Assembly: GCF_963678225.1 (NCBI RefSeq)
Contig: NZ_OY782764.1
Coordinates: forward strand, 1,555,001 to 1,619,000
DNA: 64,000 bases
Origin: an uncultured Cohaesibacter sp.
Lineage (GTDB): Bacteria; Pseudomonadota; Alphaproteobacteria; Rhizobiales; Cohaesibacteraceae
Reading direction: 5' to 3'
Part shown: positions 61,338 to 64,000 of the stretch, in pieces
How positions within the stretch are numbered: the stretch's first letter is position 1
Layout: each line of letters begins with the position of its first letter
Position numbers and translations under genes: made by a program
The notes under the pieces: generated by a model
Told to the model about the DNA's origin: nothing
Seen by the model: only the letters and a program-made list of their open reading frames with translations
Database searches by the model: none

Positions 61338-62423
61338 ATGTCAGACGAGAGCAAGGACAGCAAGACAGAAGAGCCGACAGAGAAAAAGATAAGAGACGCG
61401 ATTGAAAAGGGTAATCTGCCCCTTTCAAAAGAGGTGAATGCCTTCGCCACCTTTCTCGGAATTCTGGTCATTCTAGCATTTGCACTGGAAACACAAGTCG
61501 CATCGCTATCGACAACCATGTCGCGTATACTTGATGGAACAGGAGAAATTCGTCTTGGAAACGAAGCACAATTTGCTCAGCTGGGGTCGGCTGTCGGAAT
61601 GGAAGTGGCCAAATTTCTGGTCGTGCCCATTTCCATCTTGTTCCTTTTCGGGCTTGCTGCAACCTGGTTTCAGCATCCTCCGCAGATGTCGTTTGAGCGA
61701 TTGCGCCCGGACCTTTCCAAATTGTCCCCCGGCAAGGGATTTTCGCGCATGTTCGGCGCTCAAGGCTGGGTCGAGTTTCTCAAGGCGCTCGCTAAGCTTA
61801 CCATGCTTGCCGTCGTACTCGGCATTCTCATATCAAGTCACCGACAGGTTCTGGTGAATACCATGTTTACAGATCCTACCCTGCTGCCAGAGGAACTCCT
61901 CAGTATTACCATCCGACTTGTCTCGGGTATTTGTGTCGCAACAATTTCGCTGGTTCTGCTCGATGTCCTTTGGGTCAGGGGTAAATGGCGTCGGGATCTG
62001 CGCATGAGTCCGAAAGAAGTGAAAGATGAAATCAAGCAATCCGAAGGCGACCCGATGGTCAAGGGGCGCATGCGCTCGCTGGCCAGAGACCGGGCACGTA
62101 ACCGTATGATTGCGTCTGTGCCACAGGCAAATGTTGTGATTGCCAACCCGACGCACTTTTCCGTTGCCTTGCGCTATGAGCATAGCGTAGACAAGGCACC
62201 GGTTGTTGTTGCAAAGGGACAGGACCTTATCGCGCTGAAAATCCGTCAAATCGCAGAAGAAAATGACATTCCGGTGATCGAGAATGTGCCCTTGGCGCGG
62301 GCATTGTTCGCTGAGAGTGAAGTCGATTTACCTATACCACCACAGTTTTTCCGAGTAGTTGCAGAAATTCTATACTATGTGTATTCTGCCGATAGCTCGA
62401 AATACAAAACAGCTTCGGGCTAA
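61338..62423 (+). CDS. flhB: flagellar export specificity switch protein FlhB
   Basis: A 361-residue protein with four membrane helices (about 32-205) and a cytoplasmic domain that contains the autocleavage site NPTH (270-273) in VIANPTHFSVALRYE. Self-cleavage there changes export from hook to filament substrates. The early SDESKDSKTEEPTEKKIRDA segment is typical. The next gene begins 2 nt after the stop. Confidence 0.96.
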   Translation: MSDESKDSKTEEPTEKKIRDAIEKGNLPLSKEVNAFATFLGILVILAFALETQVASLSTTMSRILDGTGEIRLGNEAQFAQLGSAVGMEVAKFLVVPISILFLFGLAATWFQHPPQMSFERLRPDLSKLSPGKGFSRMFGAQGWVEFLKALAKLTMLAVVLGILISSHRQVLVNTMFTDPTLLPEELLSITIRLVSGICVATISLVLLDVLWVRGKWRRDLRMSPKEVKDEIKQSEGDPMVKGRMRSLARDRARNRMIASVPQANVVIANPTHFSVALRYEHSVDKAPVVVAKGQDLIALKIRQIAEENDIPVIENVPLARALFAESEVDLPIPPQFFRVVAEILYYVYSADSSKYKTASG

Positions 62424-62425
62424 GA

Positions 62426-62923
62426 ATGAACAAAGCTTCCCGGAAATCGACCATGATTAGTCGAAAGCCTCTTGCAACAGTTGATTGCAAAGACGTTTAT
62501 GAGCATGCCATGCTTTGGGCGATGAAAGATGTTATCGCCGAGCTTAGACTTGTCGATGCAGCGCATCTGATTTCGTATGTCTTTACGGACTCCCATGCCA
62601 ATATCAGCGATATTGTCGCATCGTCCTCGGAATTATTCCTCAAGGCCAATACCCTTTTCTATCGCGGCGAATCCACGGCGCAATTGGACTGGTCCACGCC
62701 GCCTACTGTGCGCTTCGAGATGGCTTTCAGACATCTTGATCTTGATGCGCGCTTTGCGCTGAATCTGATTGGCGATGTGTCCACCATTGCGATGCAATCT
62801 GTCCGCTATGAAGATGGATCCGACGGCAGCGAGTGCGATATCGAGCGGTTTGTCAATGTGTTGACAGATGCGCATATTCGCCGGCCTTCCAAGGATTGGG
62901 CCGACAAAGGCCTGCTCATGTAG
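62426..62923 (+). CDS. hypothetical protein downstream of flhB
   Basis: A 165-residue soluble protein I do not recognise. It has no signal or membrane helix, mixed alpha/beta composition, a VFTDSHANISDIVASS stretch, and a Trp/Pro-rich strand region (LDWSTPPTVRFEMAFRHLDL). It begins 2 nt after flhB, so it is co-transcribed with the switch and export genes; a flagellar or chemotaxis accessory role is plausible from this alone. Confidence 0.6.
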   Translation: MNKASRKSTMISRKPLATVDCKDVYEHAMLWAMKDVIAELRLVDAAHLISYVFTDSHANISDIVASSSELFLKANTLFYRGESTAQLDWSTPPTVRFEMAFRHLDLDARFALNLIGDVSTIAMQSVRYEDGSDGSECDIERFVNVLTDAHIRRPSKDWADKGLLM

Positions 62924-62993
62924 GCCCCCGACCGGCGCTCTTCTGTTCTCTGCCTGAAGAGGATGTGACCGTGATGGCCCATGAAGACAGGGG

Positions 62994-63023
62994 CATCAGT
63001 CGGGGATAGCTCCCCGACCGATG
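62994..63023 (+). terminator. hairpin at end of the motA-flhB operon
   Basis: A 13-position stem with one mismatch (CATCAGTCGGGGA / TCCCCGACCGATG) and loop TAGC, followed by TGTGTTT. It lies between convergent genes. The T-tract is weak, so termination efficiency is uncertain. Confidence 0.55.
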
Positions 63024-63035
63024 TGTGTTTAGCTC

Positions 63036-64000
63036 TTAGAGAAACGGTTTGGCCCGTTCCATCAGATCGTCCAAATCCGGTTCAGCCGGATTGCGAGGCT
63101 TGCCCGGATGGATGATGCTGACCTGACAGCCTTCTGCAGCTTCCACCAATTGGCGATAGGTGCCAGCGTCGGGATCGGCGATGAAGGCCTGCATATTTTC
63201 GTTATAGCCAAATAACTGGTCATTGATCTGGCGGCACTCGTTGCAGGTCGTGCAACGGGACGTTTCGATCCATGGCATGTCATCAAGCACTTCTGCCGCA
63301 GCGCTGTCCTCTTCTTCAGACGCGACCTGAGGCTCAGCTGTTGGCTGCGCTGCCTCGGCGACCGGCTGGGCCGGCTGGGCAGCTGTAGGGCTTGCGGCGT
63401 CACTGGAAAGCTCGGCTAGCAGTGCCTCCCGTTTGCGCCGTTCCTCGGCCAGTTGGGCCAACACATAGGAATTGTTGATGCCAGCCAGTTCCTGCAAACG
63501 GTTCCATGCATCCTTGCACCGACGGGCTGCGGCAACAATCTTGTCATCAACCACAACACGCATCAACGCGTCTTGTCGATCCACACCCTGCACATAGGCC
63601 CGCTTGATGGCATCGCTGCCCCCTGATGTTTCGAGCCATTCCTCGAACGGCACCATATCGCTGCTCCAGCCCTTGCGCTCGATCGCTTCGCAGAAACGGT
63701 GATAGCGGGTATCAGCCAGAGCAAAATCCCCGTAGGTAAAGCTCACAGCCTCTTCCTTGCGCACTCCTGTAGGGTCTTCATAGCGAAGAGTGTGCTCGGG
63801 CCAGTCTTTCTCCATCTGCGGATTAGCCGACAGATCAAACCGGCTGGCCAGATCATTGCCAGCGGACGGATCGTAGGAGAAATTCGGGAACAGGCGTGCT
63901 TCGGTTGCCGCTGCGGCCAGAATATAGGCAGGCACGCCCGGAACAGTTTGGGTTGCGCCCGAATAGATGCTGAACATGGCTGGTCCACCATAATGCATGG
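63036..64000 (-). CDS. C-terminal part of a large ferredoxin-domain redox protein (partial)
   Basis: The frame is open to the window edge; at least 320 residues are seen. An N-terminal part with SGATQTVPGVPAYILAAAAT, then a helical stretch, an Ala/Pro/Glu-rich linker (about 200-240) and a C-terminal [4Fe-4S] ferredoxin-like domain: CTTCNEC followed later by GCQVSIIHPG. The order recalls the end of pyruvate:ferredoxin oxidoreductase-like multidomain proteins, but the TPP and 2-oxoacid domains would lie outside the window. The ATG at 63998 may be internal. Family identity is tentative. Confidence 0.55.
   Translation of the reverse strand, partial: MHYGGPAMFSIYSGATQTVPGVPAYILAAAATEARLFPNFSYDPSAGNDLASRFDLSANPQMEKDWPEHTLRYEDPTGVRKEEAVSFTYGDFALADTRYHRFCEAIERKGWSSDMVPFEEWLETSGGSDAIKRAYVQGVDRQDALMRVVVDDKIVAAARRCKDAWNRLQELAGINNSYVLAQLAEERRKREALLAELSSDAASPTAAQPAQPVAEAAQPTAEPQVASEEEDSAAAEVLDDMPWIETSRCTTCNECRQINDQLFGYNENMQAFIADPDAGTYRQLVEAAEGCQVSIIHPGKPRNPAEPDLDDLMERAKPFL

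Noticed and set aside
1-64000. tRNA, rRNA, insertion sequence, integrase or prophage genes
   Set aside because: I looked for cloverleaf-type and T-loop motifs, transposase or integrase motifs and terminal repeats and saw none. A dedicated tRNA or covariance scan could still reveal something in the gaps.

Overview
The window looks like chromosomal DNA of an alphaproteobacterium of the Hyphomicrobiales (Rhizobiales). The pointers are a Porin_2-type porin, an acdS/acdR pair, MotC and MotE beside MotA/MotB, FlbT/FlaF, an FtcR/Rem-type orphan regulator, and a rhizobial-style flagellar cluster without fliD or fliS. A marine genus such as Cohaesibacter or a relative of Stappiaceae is plausible, but the genus is an inference. 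I found no rRNA, tRNA, CRISPR array, insertion sequence or prophage.

Region 1 (1-11.3 kb) holds small housekeeping and stress modules. They are a TetR regulator, a porin with its own promoter-region palindrome, a NifX-like protein with a His-rich tail, a DUF2161 nuclease-fold protein, ACC deaminase (acdS) with its divergent Lrp-type regulator (acdR), the Mn transporter mntH divergent from mntR with two palindromic operators between them, a HAD phosphatase with a LacI regulator, a threonine/serine dehydratase-like enzyme and a small membrane protein.

Region 2 (11.4-17.5 kb) is an iron module. A VIT/CCC1-type transporter is divergent from a four-gene operon (imelysin, di-haem oxidoreductase, second imelysin, DUF1513 protein). 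A TGA-N9-TCA sequence, the form of the rhizobial iron-responsive (IRO/RirA) box, lies in the shared promoter. Region 3 (17.5-24.5 kb) encodes the cytochrome bd oxidase and its maturation exporter in the order cydA-cydB-cydX-cydD-cydC, with the 35-residue CydX found by hand, plus a DUF2946 protein upstream.

Region 4 (24.9-62.9 kb) is a nearly complete flagellar locus in several blocks: motE-flgH-fliL-fliP and flgB-flgC-fliE-flgG-flgA-flgI (+); ftcR (+); flgE-flgK-flgL-flaF-flbT-flgD-fliQ (-); fliF-(fliH-like)-motB-motC-fliK-transglycosylase (-); one flagellin (-); DUF1217-flgF-hyp-fliI-(flgJ-like)-(flgN-like)-(FliL-like)-flhA-fliR-(fliJ-like) (-); and motA-fliM-(DUF6468-like)-fliN-fliG-flhB-hyp (+). 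Together these give the export gate and ATPase, rod, P and L rings, hook, hook-filament junction, C ring, stator and filament. The usually hard-to-find export accessories FliH, FliJ and FlgN are matched here only by position and composition. The window ends inside a gene for the C-terminal ferredoxin-like part of a larger redox protein.

I see no wholly new multi-gene system. The most interesting unexplained material is non-coding: a 952-bp gene-free block with several perfect hairpins in the middle of the flagellar locus (32762-33713), a strong hairpin/T-tract between flgE and flgK, a structured flagellin leader next to flbT/flaF, a leader ORF with a long hairpin before motA, and perfect palindromes at the promoters of acdR, the porin and mntH/mntR.
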